Notes under the pieces: model-generated
The model's input: the letters and a program-made list of their open reading frames with translations, nothing else
Database searches by the model: none
What the model was told of the DNA's origin: nothing
Part shown: one piece after another, positions 8,171 through 16,532 of the stretch
How positions within the stretch are numbered: position 1 is the stretch's first letter
Layout: every line of letters starts with the position of its first letter
Origin: an uncultured Bacteroides sp.
GTDB taxonomy: Bacteria > Bacteroidota > Bacteroidia > Bacteroidales > Bacteroidaceae
Reading direction: 5' to 3'
Length of the DNA stretch: 32,989 bases
NCBI GenBank assembly: GCA_902472795.1
Contig: CABROZ010000010.1
Coordinates: 1-32,989 of the forward strand
Translations under genes and position numbers: made by a program

Positions 8171-8308
8171 AAAACCCGCCTTGTCCTTACCCGAAACCCG
8201 CCTTGTTTTCAATAAAAACCCGCCTTGTTTTTGTGCAAAACCCGGCTTGTTTTTGCATGAAACCCGCCTCGTTTTGGCTTGAAACCTGGCCCGTTTGGGT
8301 GCAGGACC
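8171..8308. repeat. Tandem array 1: six units of exactly 22 bp
   Basis: The core AAACCCGCCTTGTTTT followed by six variable bases repeats with its CCC at 8175, 8197, 8219, 8241 and 8263, then CCT at 8285 and a decayed seventh copy at 8307. Spacing is 22 bp every time. The array begins at the stop codon of the POT-like transporter (minus strand) and ends near the GH43 terminator. The last copies (8285, 8307) are the most degenerate. There is no transposase and no spacer-repeat structure of CRISPR type. Confidence 0.9.
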
Positions 8309-9652
8309 TTACTTGGTGGTTTTCTGAGTCATCTTGGCATAAATAATAAGAGCGATGGCTGAGACTGCACCGATGCCGGTAAACCAGTACCAGATGTAAT
8401 GTGCGTTTGTCGTCGCCGCCTCCCATTCGGCAGCAGATTCGAACAGGGCCGGATCGGGGCAGTAGGCCGTAAGCAGGATGCCCGACAGCCCGAAGCCCAG
8501 TACGGATGCCAGGAACGAGTGCAGATGGCTGAAGCCTAAATAAAGTCCTTCTTCTCCTTTGGGAGCCTGCAGCGAAAAGAATTCCATGTAACGCGGAGAG
8601 ATGAAGCACTCGGCTATGGCCTGAACCGCAATACCGGCAATCATCATTACGGTGATGGGATGCATGCCCATGATATCACCACTGAAGAGGTTTCCGGCAG
8701 CCATAATCAGCGCCGACAGCGGGATGAGGAACATGCCCACGGTCATCGAGGTCAAAGCCTTGCGACGTGCCATCAGTCGGGTGACAAGGTTGACCAGCAA
8801 CACCACGACAAACGGATTGACATTGGCTATCCAGCCCGGACGGGCCGTCTCGCCGGCCATACGGATTACATACTTGGGCATGGTGGCATACATCTGATGT
8901 TGAATCATCCAGAAGCCGGTGACAATCAGAATAAGGAGCAGCAGGCGTCCGTTGGTGAATACTTTCCCCAATCCTTTGAAAACCTCGGCCATGCTTTTGC
9001 CCTGACCGCTCGTATGGGTTGAATGGAAAAACAGGAAGATGGTGCCCAACGCGACGAAGCACAGGGTTGCCGACAGAAAGTTGATGTAGATGTATGCCTG
9101 GTCGCCTATCACCGAACGGAGCGGGTCAACGAAGCACTTTCCGGTGAAGGCGCCGATATTGACCATCATGTAGAAGATGGAATATCCGCGTGCTCTCGTT
9201 TCCGACGTTGTTTCGCGTGCCACCGAAGCCGAAATGATGGACTTGATGAACGAGCCTCCTACGACAAGAATAATCATGATGGGGACGATCAGCATGCGCA
9301 GGGGGCTGGTTTCAATGCCCGTAAACTGTGTTTTCTCACCGTACGTCACCAAGCCCGATGATTCGAGCATCAAAGGCAGCATTCCCAAGCCCAGGTATCC
9401 GATAGTCAGCAATGTAAAGGCTATCAGAATGGCTTTCCGATAGCCTATTTTGTCGGCAAAAGCACCGGTAAACATGGGCAGGAAGTAAAGTCCGCCCGAA
9501 AACAGTCCGGATATCAGACTGGATTCGAGGTCGTTAAATCCCAATGTGTTGGAAAGGTAGAGGGTAATTACGATAAAGATGGCGTAATAGGCCATACGTT
9601 CAAACAGCTCGGAGGCGTTGGCTGTCCAGAAGGCGCGCGAGAATTTGATCAT
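8309..9652 (-). CDS. POT/PTR-like MFS transporter
   Basis: The 447-aa integral membrane protein has about 12 hydrophobic helices. The first helix carries ELFERMAYYA (about 15-24), which matches the ExxER-YY signature of proton-dependent oligopeptide transporters. The loop between helices 2 and 3 has GAFADKIGYRKAI, an MFS motif A. The protein is shorter than most 14-helix POT proteins. The substrate is unknown; peptides are the default guess and nothing nearby fixes it. Start is the ATG followed by IKFSRAFW, 54 bp downstream of an exact -7 box on the same strand. The stop abuts tandem array 1, and no separate terminator hairpin is visible on this strand. Confidence 0.82.
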   Translation of the reverse strand: MIKFSRAFWTANASELFERMAYYAIFIVITLYLSNTLGFNDLESSLISGLFSGGLYFLPMFTGAFADKIGYRKAILIAFTLLTIGYLGLGMLPLMLESSGLVTYGEKTQFTGIETSPLRMLIVPIMIILVVGGSFIKSIISASVARETTSETRARGYSIFYMMVNIGAFTGKCFVDPLRSVIGDQAYIYINFLSATLCFVALGTIFLFFHSTHTSGQGKSMAEVFKGLGKVFTNGRLLLLILIVTGFWMIQHQMYATMPKYVIRMAGETARPGWIANVNPFVVVLLVNLVTRLMARRKALTSMTVGMFLIPLSALIMAAGNLFSGDIMGMHPITVMMIAGIAVQAIAECFISPRYMEFFSLQAPKGEEGLYLGFSHLHSFLASVLGFGLSGILLTAYCPDPALFESAAEWEAATTNAHYIWYWFTGIGAVSAIALIIYAKMTQKTTK

Positions 9653-9705
9653 TTTTTAATAAGACTCTTTTTTTATGGTTTGTACAATCATTCGTTTTTC
9701 GGACG

Positions 9706-9713
9706 CAAAGATA
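9706..9713 (-). promoter_or_regulatory. Bacteroidales -7 element for the POT-like transporter
   Basis: The minus strand reads TATCTTTG, an exact TAnnTTTG match, 54 bp upstream of the ATG. The -33 region is weak (CTTT, 19 bp upstream). The rest of the 320-bp gap at 9653-9972 holds the rubrerythrin terminator and nothing else I can identify. Confidence 0.65.
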
Positions 9714-9870
9714 GGAAAACTGCGGAGATTTGAAAGGGAGATTGTCGTGAATGGCTTCGTTTTCTTGACCGAACGATTAAGAGTTCGGGAATATTCAGCT
9801 GCTTAAGATAGAAAGGAGGAGCGTCGGGTTTCCGATAAGATATAGACTTCGTGGCGGGATGGGTAGATAG

Positions 9871-9913
9871 AAAAAAGTTCCGGTTCGGAGCCTTGTTGGC
9901 AGCGAACCGGAAC
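9871..9913 (-). terminator. Terminator of the perR-rubrerythrin operon
   Basis: GTTCCGGTTCG (9877-9887) pairs perfectly with CGAACCGGAAC (9903-9913). On the minus strand a TTTTTT tract follows directly (9871-9876). Confidence 0.9.
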
Positions 9914-9972
9914 AATGTTAGTTTATTACTTGAAAGGAATCTGTCGAAAGACTGCTAACCGGAAATTCCTGT

Positions 9973-10527
9973 TTATTTGAAATAGCGGTTGTACAGACCT
10001 TCGAAGCCTTTGCCGTGACGAGCTTCGTCCTTAGCCATTTCGTGAACAGTATCGTGGATAGCGTCCAGATTCAGAGCCTTGGCACGAGTAGCAATACGCT
10101 TCTTGTCTTCGCAAGCGCCAGACTCAGCGTTCATTCTCTTTTCAAGGTTAGTCTTGGTATCCCATACGCAGTCGCCCAGCAATTCAGCGAATTTTGCAGC
10201 GTGTTCTGCTTCTTCCCAAGCATAGCGTTTGAAGGCTTCAGCTACTTCAGGATAGCCTTCACGGTCAGCTTGACGGCTCATAGCCAGATACATACCTACT
10301 TCTGTGCATTCACCCATGAAGTGGTTGTTCAGGTCTTTGATCATTTCATCGTCGCAACCTTTAGCTACGCCGATAACATGTTCGTCAGCAAATGTCAGAG
10401 CACCACCGGCTACATTTTCTTCTACTTCTACAAACTTGCTTGCAGGTGCTTTACACAAAGGACATTTCTCGGGAGCTGCGTCTCCTTCATATACGTAACC
10501 GCAGACTGTGCATCTAAACTTTTTCAT
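9973..10527 (-). CDS. Reverse rubrerythrin (peroxide-reducing diiron protein)
   Basis: The 184-aa protein starts with a rubredoxin domain (C6, C9, C22, C25 in CTVCGYV and CPLCKAP) followed by a ferritin-like diiron domain (about 50-184). Ligand motifs are GECTEVGMYL, EEAEHAAKF and DEARHGKGF. The rubredoxin-first order defines reverse rubrerythrin, which in anaerobes reduces hydrogen peroxide (and oxygen in some species) to water using NAD(P)H-derived electrons. The gene starts 36 bp after the stop of perR on the same strand, with no promoter in between, so the peroxide sensor and this scavenger are likely expressed together. A perfect terminator lies downstream. The start is the ATG directly before KKFRCTVC. 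Confidence 0.93.
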   Translation of the reverse strand: MKKFRCTVCGYVYEGDAAPEKCPLCKAPASKFVEVEENVAGGALTFADEHVIGVAKGCDDEMIKDLNNHFMGECTEVGMYLAMSRQADREGYPEVAEAFKRYAWEEAEHAAKFAELLGDCVWDTKTNLEKRMNAESGACEDKKRIATRAKALNLDAIHDTVHEMAKDEARHGKGFEGLYNRYFK

Positions 10528-10563
10528 TTTTTTCAGATTTTAAATTAATTAGTTGAAATTGAT

Positions 10564-11013
10564 TTAGTTATTTCTTGTAAGTTCAAAACTTTCTTTTTCT
10601 CTACAATGTTTGCATATACCTTTATAATAATAGTGAATCTCGTGTATGCTGTGGCCTTCCAGATCTACTTCTTCTTCCGACAGAGTACGGACGGTATTCT
10701 TATTCTTCAGGTCGTAGATCTTTCCACATCGTCTGCACAAAAAATGTGCATGGGGAGTGGTGTCAGCATCATAGCATGTATTCCTTTCATCTATTGTCAA
10801 AGTTTGAGCCGCCCCTTGTTCACTCAACAACTTCAGCGTATTATATACAGTTGTCTTCGAAAGGGTGGGGATTTCCGGAGAGAGAGCCGTGTAGATCTCG
10901 TCCACAGTAGGGTGCGTACGGTGTTCCATCAAGTATTTCATAATTGCTATACGTTGTACCGAAGGCTTGATGTTATGCGTTTGCAACCGCTCTATGATGT
11001 TAATACTCTCCAT
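10564..11013 (-). CDS. perR: Peroxide-responsive Fur-family repressor PerR
   Basis: The 149-aa Fur-family regulator has an N-terminal winged helix (about 1-80, with SKTTVYNTLKLL as recognition helix) and a C-terminal dimerisation/metal domain. Structural zinc cysteines are C93/C96 (CRRC) and C134/C137 (CKHC). Regulatory metal ligands align with those known for Bacillus PerR: H34, D82, H88, H90 and D101. Aspartate rather than glutamate at the last site favours PerR over Fur. I start at MESINIIERL; the longer in-frame extension crosses the promoter and the operator. The palindrome in the leader suggests autoregulation. Operon with the rubrerythrin. Confidence 0.88.
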   Translation of the reverse strand: MESINIIERLQTHNIKPSVQRIAIMKYLMEHRTHPTVDEIYTALSPEIPTLSKTTVYNTLKLLSEQGAAQTLTIDERNTCYDADTTPHAHFLCRRCGKIYDLKNKNTVRTLSEEEVDLEGHSIHEIHYYYKGICKHCREKESFELTRNN

Positions 11014-11028
11014 ATTTCTCTTCAAACT

Positions 11029-11041
11029 TGTAATAATTACA
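11029..11041. promoter_or_regulatory. perR: PerR-box-like palindrome
   Basis: TGTAATAATTACA is a perfect 13-bp palindrome. With one flanking base on each side it matches 12 of 14 defined positions of the Bacillus consensus TTATAATNATTATAA. It lies between the promoter and the perR start, a natural place for autorepression of perR and the rubrerythrin. Confidence 0.7.
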
Positions 11042-11056
11042 TTTTTAATTCTTTTG

Positions 11057-11087
11057 CAAAGATAGCTACTTCCCGGAAATATCCAAA
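11057..11087 (-). promoter_or_regulatory. Strong Bacteroidales promoter of perR-rubrerythrin
   Basis: On the minus strand TTTG (11084-11087), 19 bp of spacer, and TATCTTTG (11057-11064) match the -33/-7 consensus exactly. It is the best promoter match in the window. Confidence 0.85.
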
Positions 11088-11118
11088 AGATTTTGGTGAA
11101 AAAACAAAGTTTTATCTC

Positions 11119-11126
11119 TATTTTTG
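11119..11126 (+). promoter_or_regulatory. Possible -7 element for NAD synthetase
   Basis: TATTTTTG matches TAnnTTTG on the plus strand, with a 115-nt leader before the ATG at 11242. The nearest TTTG upstream is about 23 bp away, slightly too far. The leader has a small CCGC/GCGG hairpin but no riboswitch I recognise. Confidence 0.45.
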
Positions 11127-11241
11127 CATTATACAAATTATTTAAGTTTTGCAGCTTGCGGAGCGTGAGTGTTTTTCATGGTTCGTAAGTTCCGCTTCTT
11201 TGCGGGTAAAATAATATTTTTATTCTATAAACAACTGGAAT

Positions 11242-13173
11242 ATGAATTACGGATATGTGAAAGTGGCGGCTGCTGTACCTTGTGTTAAAGTAGCGGATTG
11301 TGAATTTAATGCAGGGCAAATAGAAAAACAGATTATTATTGCCGAAGGAAAGGGAGTGCAAATCATAGCCTTTCCGGAGTTGTCTGTTACGGGTTACACG
11401 TGTGGTGATCTCTTTGCACAGCAGCTTCTGATAGAGGAAGCGGAAATGGGACTGATTCAGATTGTAAACAATACACGTCAGCTCGACATCATTTCGATTG
11501 TCGGAATGCCCGTCGCCCTGAATGGTTCATTGCTGAACTCCGCGGTTGTCATCCAGAAGGGTAAGGTGTTGGGTGTAGTCCCCAAGACATATTTACCTAA
11601 TTATAAAGAGTTCTATGAAAAGCGCTGGTTCACGTCGGCGTGCGATGTAACTGAAACATCTGTGCGGTTGTGCGGTCAGGTTGTCCCTTTAGGGAAGAAT
11701 CTGCTTTTCGAAACGTCCGATACGACTTTCGGAATAGAGATTTGTGAAGACTTGTGGGCGCCTGTTCCACCCAGCTCCACTTTGGTGTTGCAGGGAGCAG
11801 AAATCGTATTCAACCTTTCGGCCGATACCGAATCGATAGGCAAGCATGCCTACTTGCGTTCGCTTATCAGTCAGCAGTCGGCCCGTTGCATCGCCGGATA
11901 TGTGTTTAGCTCCTGTGGGTTTGGCGAATCGACAACCGATGTCGTTTTTGCCGGAAACGGGTTGATATACGAGAATGGAGTACTATTGGCTGCCAGTGAG
12001 CGTTTTTCGTTCGAAGAACAGGTTGTGATCAGTGAAATCGATGTGGAATATCTTCGGACAGAGCGTAGAGTGAACACGACGTTTGCTTCATGCCGCTCTT
12101 ATACACCTGTTGATGCTTCTGCCATACGGATTTCGACAGAATATGTGAACAGTAAGGATCTGAACCTGACCCGTACTTTCGATGCCCATCCGTTTGTTCC
12201 GCAAGGACCAACCCTGGATGAACGTTGCGAAGAAATCTTTTCTATCCAGACGTCGGGCCTGGCGCAACGTTTACGGCATACTCGTGCCAAGAGTGCGGTG
12301 GTTGGCATTTCGGGAGGCCTGGACTCGACCTTGGCTTTGTTAGTGTGTGTCAGGACTTTCGATAAATTAGGTTGGTCTCGTAAGGGAATTGTGGGTGTCA
12401 CGATGCCCGGATTCGGTACAACCGACCGTACCCATACCAATGCAGTAGAATTAATGAATTCGTTGGGAGTCACCGTGCGTGAGGTGAGCATCAAGGATGC
12501 CTGCCTGCAGCATTTCAAGGATATCGGGCATGATGCGAGTGTGCACGACGTCGTGTATGAAAACTCACAGGCTCGTGAACGTACTCAGATTCTGATGGAT
12601 ATTGCCAATCAGACCTCAGGCCTGGTAATCGGTACGGGCGACTTGTCGGAACTGGCTTTAGGATGGGCTACCTATAATGGGGACCACATGTCGATGTACG
12701 GCGTCAATGGAAGCGTGCCCAAGACGCTGGTGAAACACTTGGTGAAGTGGGTCGCAGAAAATGGTATGGATGAGGCTTCACGGGCAACCTTGCTCGACAT
12801 TGTAGATACGCCCATCAGTCCGGAACTGATTCCGGCCGATGAAGCCGGCAACATCAAGCAGATCACCGAAGACCTGGTGGGTCCATACGAATTGCACGAC
12901 TTTTTCCTCTATTATTTCATGCGTTGCGGATTCCGTCCCTCAAAGATCTATTTTCTGGCAACACGCACTTTCAAGGGAACTTATGATGAAGAAACAATCA
13001 AGAAGTGGTTATCAACTTTCTTCCGCAGGTTCTTCAACCAGCAGTTCAAGCGTTCCTGCTTGCCCGATGGGCCGAAGGTGGGAAGCATTGCCATCAGTCC
13101 GCGTGGCGACTGGAGGATGCCGAGTGATGCGTCAGTGAATGCGTGGTTGAAAGAAGTCGAGGCCTTGGAATGA
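11242..13173 (+). CDS. nadE: Glutamine-dependent NAD+ synthetase
   Basis: The 643-aa two-domain enzyme makes NAD+ from nicotinic acid adenine dinucleotide, ATP and glutamine. The N-terminal nitrilase-type glutaminase (about 5-280) shows the triad E46 (FPELSVTGY), K115 (VPKTYLPNY) and C168 (EICEDLW). The C-terminal synthetase domain (about 330-640) has the PP-loop SGGLDS at 357-362 and a GTGDLSELALGW segment. Length is close to other long-form NadE proteins. The start gives a complete glutaminase N-terminus. The gene diverges from perR, and its stop lies only 5 bp from the end of the convergent solute-binding gene, so any terminator must be short or shared. Confidence 0.95.
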   Translation: MNYGYVKVAAAVPCVKVADCEFNAGQIEKQIIIAEGKGVQIIAFPELSVTGYTCGDLFAQQLLIEEAEMGLIQIVNNTRQLDIISIVGMPVALNGSLLNSAVVIQKGKVLGVVPKTYLPNYKEFYEKRWFTSACDVTETSVRLCGQVVPLGKNLLFETSDTTFGIEICEDLWAPVPPSSTLVLQGAEIVFNLSADTESIGKHAYLRSLISQQSARCIAGYVFSSCGFGESTTDVVFAGNGLIYENGVLLAASERFSFEEQVVISEIDVEYLRTERRVNTTFASCRSYTPVDASAIRISTEYVNSKDLNLTRTFDAHPFVPQGPTLDERCEEIFSIQTSGLAQRLRHTRAKSAVVGISGGLDSTLALLVCVRTFDKLGWSRKGIVGVTMPGFGTTDRTHTNAVELMNSLGVTVREVSIKDACLQHFKDIGHDASVHDVVYENSQARERTQILMDIANQTSGLVIGTGDLSELALGWATYNGDHMSMYGVNGSVPKTLVKHLVKWVAENGMDEASRATLLDIVDTPISPELIPADEAGNIKQITEDLVGPYELHDFFLYYFMRCGFRPSKIYFLATRTFKGTYDEETIKKWLSTFFRRFFNQQFKRSCLPDGPKVGSIAISPRGDWRMPSDASVNAWLKEVEALE

Positions 13174-13178
13174 CGTTT

Positions 13179-14006
13179 TTAGGGTTCCAGATAGTATTTC
13201 TTGTATAACTTCTGATAAGCTTTGGTCTTCTTGAATGTGTCGAGCCACAGGTTGAGGCTGTCCAGCAGGGCGGGAGACTGCTTGCTGACCGCCCAGGAGT
13301 AGAACTGCGTAAAGCTGATGTCGGTAGAGATATCTATTTGCGGTAAGCTGTCAATGACAGCTTGTGCAATGCTTTCGTTGCATACGGCGTAGTCGATGTC
13401 GCCGTGTGCAACGAGGAATATCAGTTGTTCGGGTCCGTATTTCTCTATTTCATTGATATAGATCGTGTCGGCTATTTCATGACTCAGGTTGCGGATGCGC
13501 AGAATGGAGGGCGCATCCTTGACTACATGCAGTGTTTTTCCGGCCAGTTCCAGCTGGTTTTTGATATAGTGTGCCGAGTCTTGCGGCGACGTCGGTTTGC
13601 GTTGCACCAATACTTCTTTGTTCAGTGCAATGGGGTGTGTCAGCAGCAATGAGTCCTTCAGTTCGCTGGTGGCAAGTACATCGTAGGCTATGACATCGAA
13701 TTTTCCTTCGGCCAATCCTTGCAAGCGCTTTTCAAAACTCATTTCAGGAGTAATGGCTGTCTGCAGGTGATGGTCGCGGGCGAATGCCTCAATCAGTTCG
13801 TAGTGGAACCCTGATAATGTGTCGCCATCGACAAAAAAGCTGATGGAGTTGTACTCCGTAGCGGCGTGTATGACTCCTTCGCCGGCTATTTCCTGATAGT
13901 CACGCGGATGATAGGGGCTTTCTTGCCGGGTTGGCAGGAAAAAGGTGGCGATGAGTGTGGCAACAATGCCCAATGCCAGGTATTTTAAGACTTTCTTTCT
14001 GTTCAT
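13179..14006 (-). CDS. Lone periplasmic solute-binding protein (SBP_bac_3 type)
   Basis: The 275-aa protein has an N-terminal signal/anchor (LGIVATLIATFFLP, about 12-25) and an amino-acid-binding-protein fold. Recognisable elements are VDGDTLSGFHYELIEAFARD, EGKFDVIAYDVLATSELKDS (the 'DV' hinge block) and VAHGDIDYAVCNESIA. It looks like the SBP_bac_3 domain of ABC importers and of MltF-like lytic transglycosylases, but no transglycosylase domain follows and no ABC permease or ATPase is nearby. It may be tethered in the inner membrane and act as a binding or sensing protein. It starts 29 bp after the porin stop, so the two are likely cotranscribed. Confidence 0.75.
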   Translation of the reverse strand: MNRKKVLKYLALGIVATLIATFFLPTRQESPYHPRDYQEIAGEGVIHAATEYNSISFFVDGDTLSGFHYELIEAFARDHHLQTAITPEMSFEKRLQGLAEGKFDVIAYDVLATSELKDSLLLTHPIALNKEVLVQRKPTSPQDSAHYIKNQLELAGKTLHVVKDAPSILRIRNLSHEIADTIYINEIEKYGPEQLIFLVAHGDIDYAVCNESIAQAVIDSLPQIDISTDISFTQFYSWAVSKQSPALLDSLNLWLDTFKKTKAYQKLYKKYYLEP

Positions 14007-14035
14007 CTTTGGCGGCTTTCTGTTGTGTGGTCGGA

Positions 14036-16153
14036 TTAATCATAGAAATTCCACGAAACGCCAAGTTTCAGCAAGCGGGGATTGATGGGGTAGTGTGGAA
14101 CCAGGAAATAGTTGCGGTTACCCATGCCCGAGTTGACGTGGTACATCATGACGAAAATGCGTGTGCGTTTCAGTTGCAGGTTGGCATAGACGTTGACTAT
14201 CGGGTATCCTCCGATTTTCACCTGATCGTCTGCGGCCTGCAGGTGGAATTGCTGGATGGCAGGCGTGTAGGCAGGGGCATTGTATTCACTGAAGTAGCGT
14301 ACATCGGCTCCCAGCTGGACGGTCAGCACCTTTTTAGCTATCTTGGTCAGCAGGTAAAAGTTGTGGTATAAGGAGAGCTGTGGTAACGGCAGGACGGTTT
14401 CATTGCTTGACTTCTGCCATGTGACTTCGTTGTCTAAATGGAAAATACCCAATTTGAAGTCCTGCTTCAGTGTAGCGTCGATTACCTGAATGTTACCGCT
14501 GTTTTGGGCAGGCAAGGCATTCTGGTTGAAGTAGGTGTAGTTCTTTATGTTTTCTACTCCGGCCCGCAGGTTGGTCCTCCACCGGTCGATATTTAGTTCG
14601 CCTTCTATGCGGGTACGGAATTCCTTGTTCATGTTATCGTTGTCCCAATAAAAGTGATTCGAATGATAGTGGCGCATGTAGAAGGAAGGCAGTGTGTTGG
14701 TGATGTATCCGCGTGCGTACAGGTTGACCGTGTCTTTCCATAAGCGGAAGTTGAGGTCCATGTCGCCATGAATGCGGAACTGGCCTAATGCCTTATCCAC
14801 AAGACCTATTTCGCCATCTACCCTGTAGTGCAGGGTTTTCCCTTCGCGCTTGGCCAGTTCGCCACCCACATAGACTTCCTGTTCGGTATAGTGGCTGAGC
14901 GGGCGTGGTTCAGCGGTCAGGGTGTCTCCCATCATTTCGTACCGGCTGAATTTGTGTGAGATGTAAGCCGTAAGTCCGGCTTTGGCATATTTGTTGAAGC
15001 CTTCGAGCAAAGCGATGCCGAAGGTGTTTTTTACGCTGAATGCCACGGTCGAGTCGTTGCTCGATCCGTTTTGATAATAAGTGCGGGCGTATATGCCGTC
15101 TGTTTCGCTACCGGCCCGGAAACGGTGGCTGGAGCGTTCTATCTTCATGGTATGGATGAAGCTGGTGACCGGAACAAATTCCGTGGTCACCGTAGTGTCC
15201 TGTGGTGCTGGCGGAATGCTATCGCCCTGTTGGGCCATGGCCTTCGTTTGTTGGTTGTTGTTTTTGGTCTCTACTTTGACGGTCTCTCGTTCAAACCCTA
15301 ACCGGTAGCGGTGCGTCAGATAAACGTAGAAGTTGTGGTTACGGTTAGACGTCTGTTCCATGTTGACCGGTATGTTGGTCGATTCGTACTCTTGTTTGCC
15401 TTCCGACATGTTTTCGGGGCGTGTGATGTACTGATCGTCGGCAATACCGCCGTTTTCGTTCATCTTCATAAAGAAGTTGTTGTACATGGCCTGAAGCTGA
15501 TACTTCTGGCCTATGTAGCTGGCGAAGATGCCTGCATTGAAGTGAGCGGTTGACTGGTTAGCATAGTAACCACGTCCGTACAGATAGTCGATGTTGAATC
15601 CGAAAGCAAGTTGCTTGTTGGCATTGACTGAGAAATACGATTTGAAACGTTCCTCTCCGTTGATTTTACTTCCGGCCTTGTAGTATGTCAGGTTACTGTA
15701 GGGAATATTACTGTTGGTGAAGTTTAGCTGGTCCGGTCGGAAAAAGAAGCTGGAAAACGGTTCTATGAAGATAGTCGGCTCTGCTTCTTTGCGTTCGTAG
15801 AACAGGCGTGACAAGCGTGGAGAGCCCAGATTTCCCAGATAGTTATAGTGGCCGTTCATACCTTCTACCAAGTTGGTATTCTGGAAATTGAGTGTAACCG
15901 TATCTACCGGTACGATGGTGCGTTCGCCTAATTTTTCACTTAAATGCCACATGTACAGTTTTGGGGGAAGGCTTTCGATTTCCGTACTTGTGCTGTCTGT
16001 AAGGTTGTCCGGTTGGGTACTGGGATCAATCTGGTTGCCATACTGATCTCGGATACTTGTGCCAGCATTCATGGGAGTGAGAGTGTTTTGTGCTTTCAAT
16101 CCCAAAGTCCCTATAATGGTCAATAATATATATGTCAGTACAATTCGTCTCAT
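14036..16153 (-). CDS. Putative porin (Porin_10-type beta-barrel)
   Basis: The 705-aa protein has a signal peptide (IVLTYILLTIIGTLGLKAQ), a polar linker, and a long beta-barrel domain from about residue 70 to the end. The barrel carries many aromatic-rich strands (FFFRPDQLNFTNSNIPYSNL, SYFSVNANKQLAFGFNIDYL) and ends in SWNFYD. This matches the Bacteroidetes 'putative porin' family. I use the ATG at 16151-16153; the TTG four codons upstream lies inside the -7 promoter box. Only 9 bp separate that box from the ATG, so the leader would be almost absent. The partner downstream is the solute-binding protein. Together they could move one class of small solute across the envelope; that is inference. 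Confidence 0.85.
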   Translation of the reverse strand: MRRIVLTYILLTIIGTLGLKAQNTLTPMNAGTSIRDQYGNQIDPSTQPDNLTDSTSTEIESLPPKLYMWHLSEKLGERTIVPVDTVTLNFQNTNLVEGMNGHYNYLGNLGSPRLSRLFYERKEAEPTIFIEPFSSFFFRPDQLNFTNSNIPYSNLTYYKAGSKINGEERFKSYFSVNANKQLAFGFNIDYLYGRGYYANQSTAHFNAGIFASYIGQKYQLQAMYNNFFMKMNENGGIADDQYITRPENMSEGKQEYESTNIPVNMEQTSNRNHNFYVYLTHRYRLGFERETVKVETKNNNQQTKAMAQQGDSIPPAPQDTTVTTEFVPVTSFIHTMKIERSSHRFRAGSETDGIYARTYYQNGSSNDSTVAFSVKNTFGIALLEGFNKYAKAGLTAYISHKFSRYEMMGDTLTAEPRPLSHYTEQEVYVGGELAKREGKTLHYRVDGEIGLVDKALGQFRIHGDMDLNFRLWKDTVNLYARGYITNTLPSFYMRHYHSNHFYWDNDNMNKEFRTRIEGELNIDRWRTNLRAGVENIKNYTYFNQNALPAQNSGNIQVIDATLKQDFKLGIFHLDNEVTWQKSSNETVLPLPQLSLYHNFYLLTKIAKKVLTVQLGADVRYFSEYNAPAYTPAIQQFHLQAADDQVKIGGYPIVNVYANLQLKRTRIFVMMYHVNSGMGNRNYFLVPHYPINPRLLKLGVSWNFYD

Positions 16154-16162
16154 AATTAGGCG

Positions 16163-16170
16163 CAAAGATA
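16163..16170 (-). promoter_or_regulatory. -7 promoter element of the porin gene
   Basis: The minus strand reads TATCTTTG (exact TAnnTTTG), 9 bp from the ATG. No TTTG is seen at -33. If functional, the mRNA is nearly leaderless. Confidence 0.6.
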
Positions 16171-16268
16171 CAATAAATTCTTGTTTGCTTCTTTAATTCC
16201 CTCTTTTTTACTTCTTTTTTAGGATTGAAAAGTCAGAGTGTCTTTGCGGATAACTAAGGGAAAATAGT

Positions 16269-16355
16269 GCACTAACTATTGCACTGTGAGTGCAACAGGC
16301 ATTGCACTGTCAGTGCAGTAGTAGGTGCACTATGAGTGCAGTAGTTATTGCACTG
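16269..16355. repeat. Tandem array 2: 23-bp period dyads
   Basis: GCACT starts at 16269, 16281, 16304, 16327 and 16350, and AGTGCA at 16289, 16312 and 16335. Three units therefore carry the dyad GCACTnnnAGTGC with a 23-bp period, flanked by half sites. Alternating half sites fall about one helical turn apart. The array lies between the porin promoter and the terminator of the oxidoreductase operon, in a 379-bp gap that otherwise holds only that terminator. Confidence 0.85.
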
Positions 16356-16463
16356 TAAGGGAAAGCTTGTGGGGCTGGTGCTGGAAAGAGGCAAAAGGTT
16401 CGGCTTGTCTGTTTTTATTTTGAGAGGAGATGTTGCAAGCCTTTCATCGCACGCTCGTCGTTT

Positions 16464-16504
16464 ACAAAAAAAAGAAGGTACATCTTTCTTTTGACGTACC
16501 CTCT
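16464..16504 (-). terminator. Terminator of the 2-oxoacid oxidoreductase operon
   Basis: On the minus strand, AGAGGGTACGTC (16493-16504) pairs with GATGTACCTTCT (16473-16484) over 12 bp with two G-U pairs. A run of T (16466-16472) follows. It lies 29 bp after the gamma-subunit stop. Confidence 0.85.
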
Positions 16505-16532
16505 TTTTCAAGTGAATATTGTGCCTTGCGGC

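Noticed and set aside
8187..8609. Minus-strand 140-codon frame with a repetitive tail
   Set aside because: Its tail is the translation of the 22-bp array, and its front is the transporter gene in another frame.
10015..10548. 177-codon plus-strand frame opposite the rubrerythrin
   Set aside because: It mirrors the rubrerythrin codons and has no start signal.
16272..16511. Minus-strand 79-codon frame across array 2
   Set aside because: It reads through the array and the terminator of the oxidoreductase operon and has no start signal or protein-like composition.
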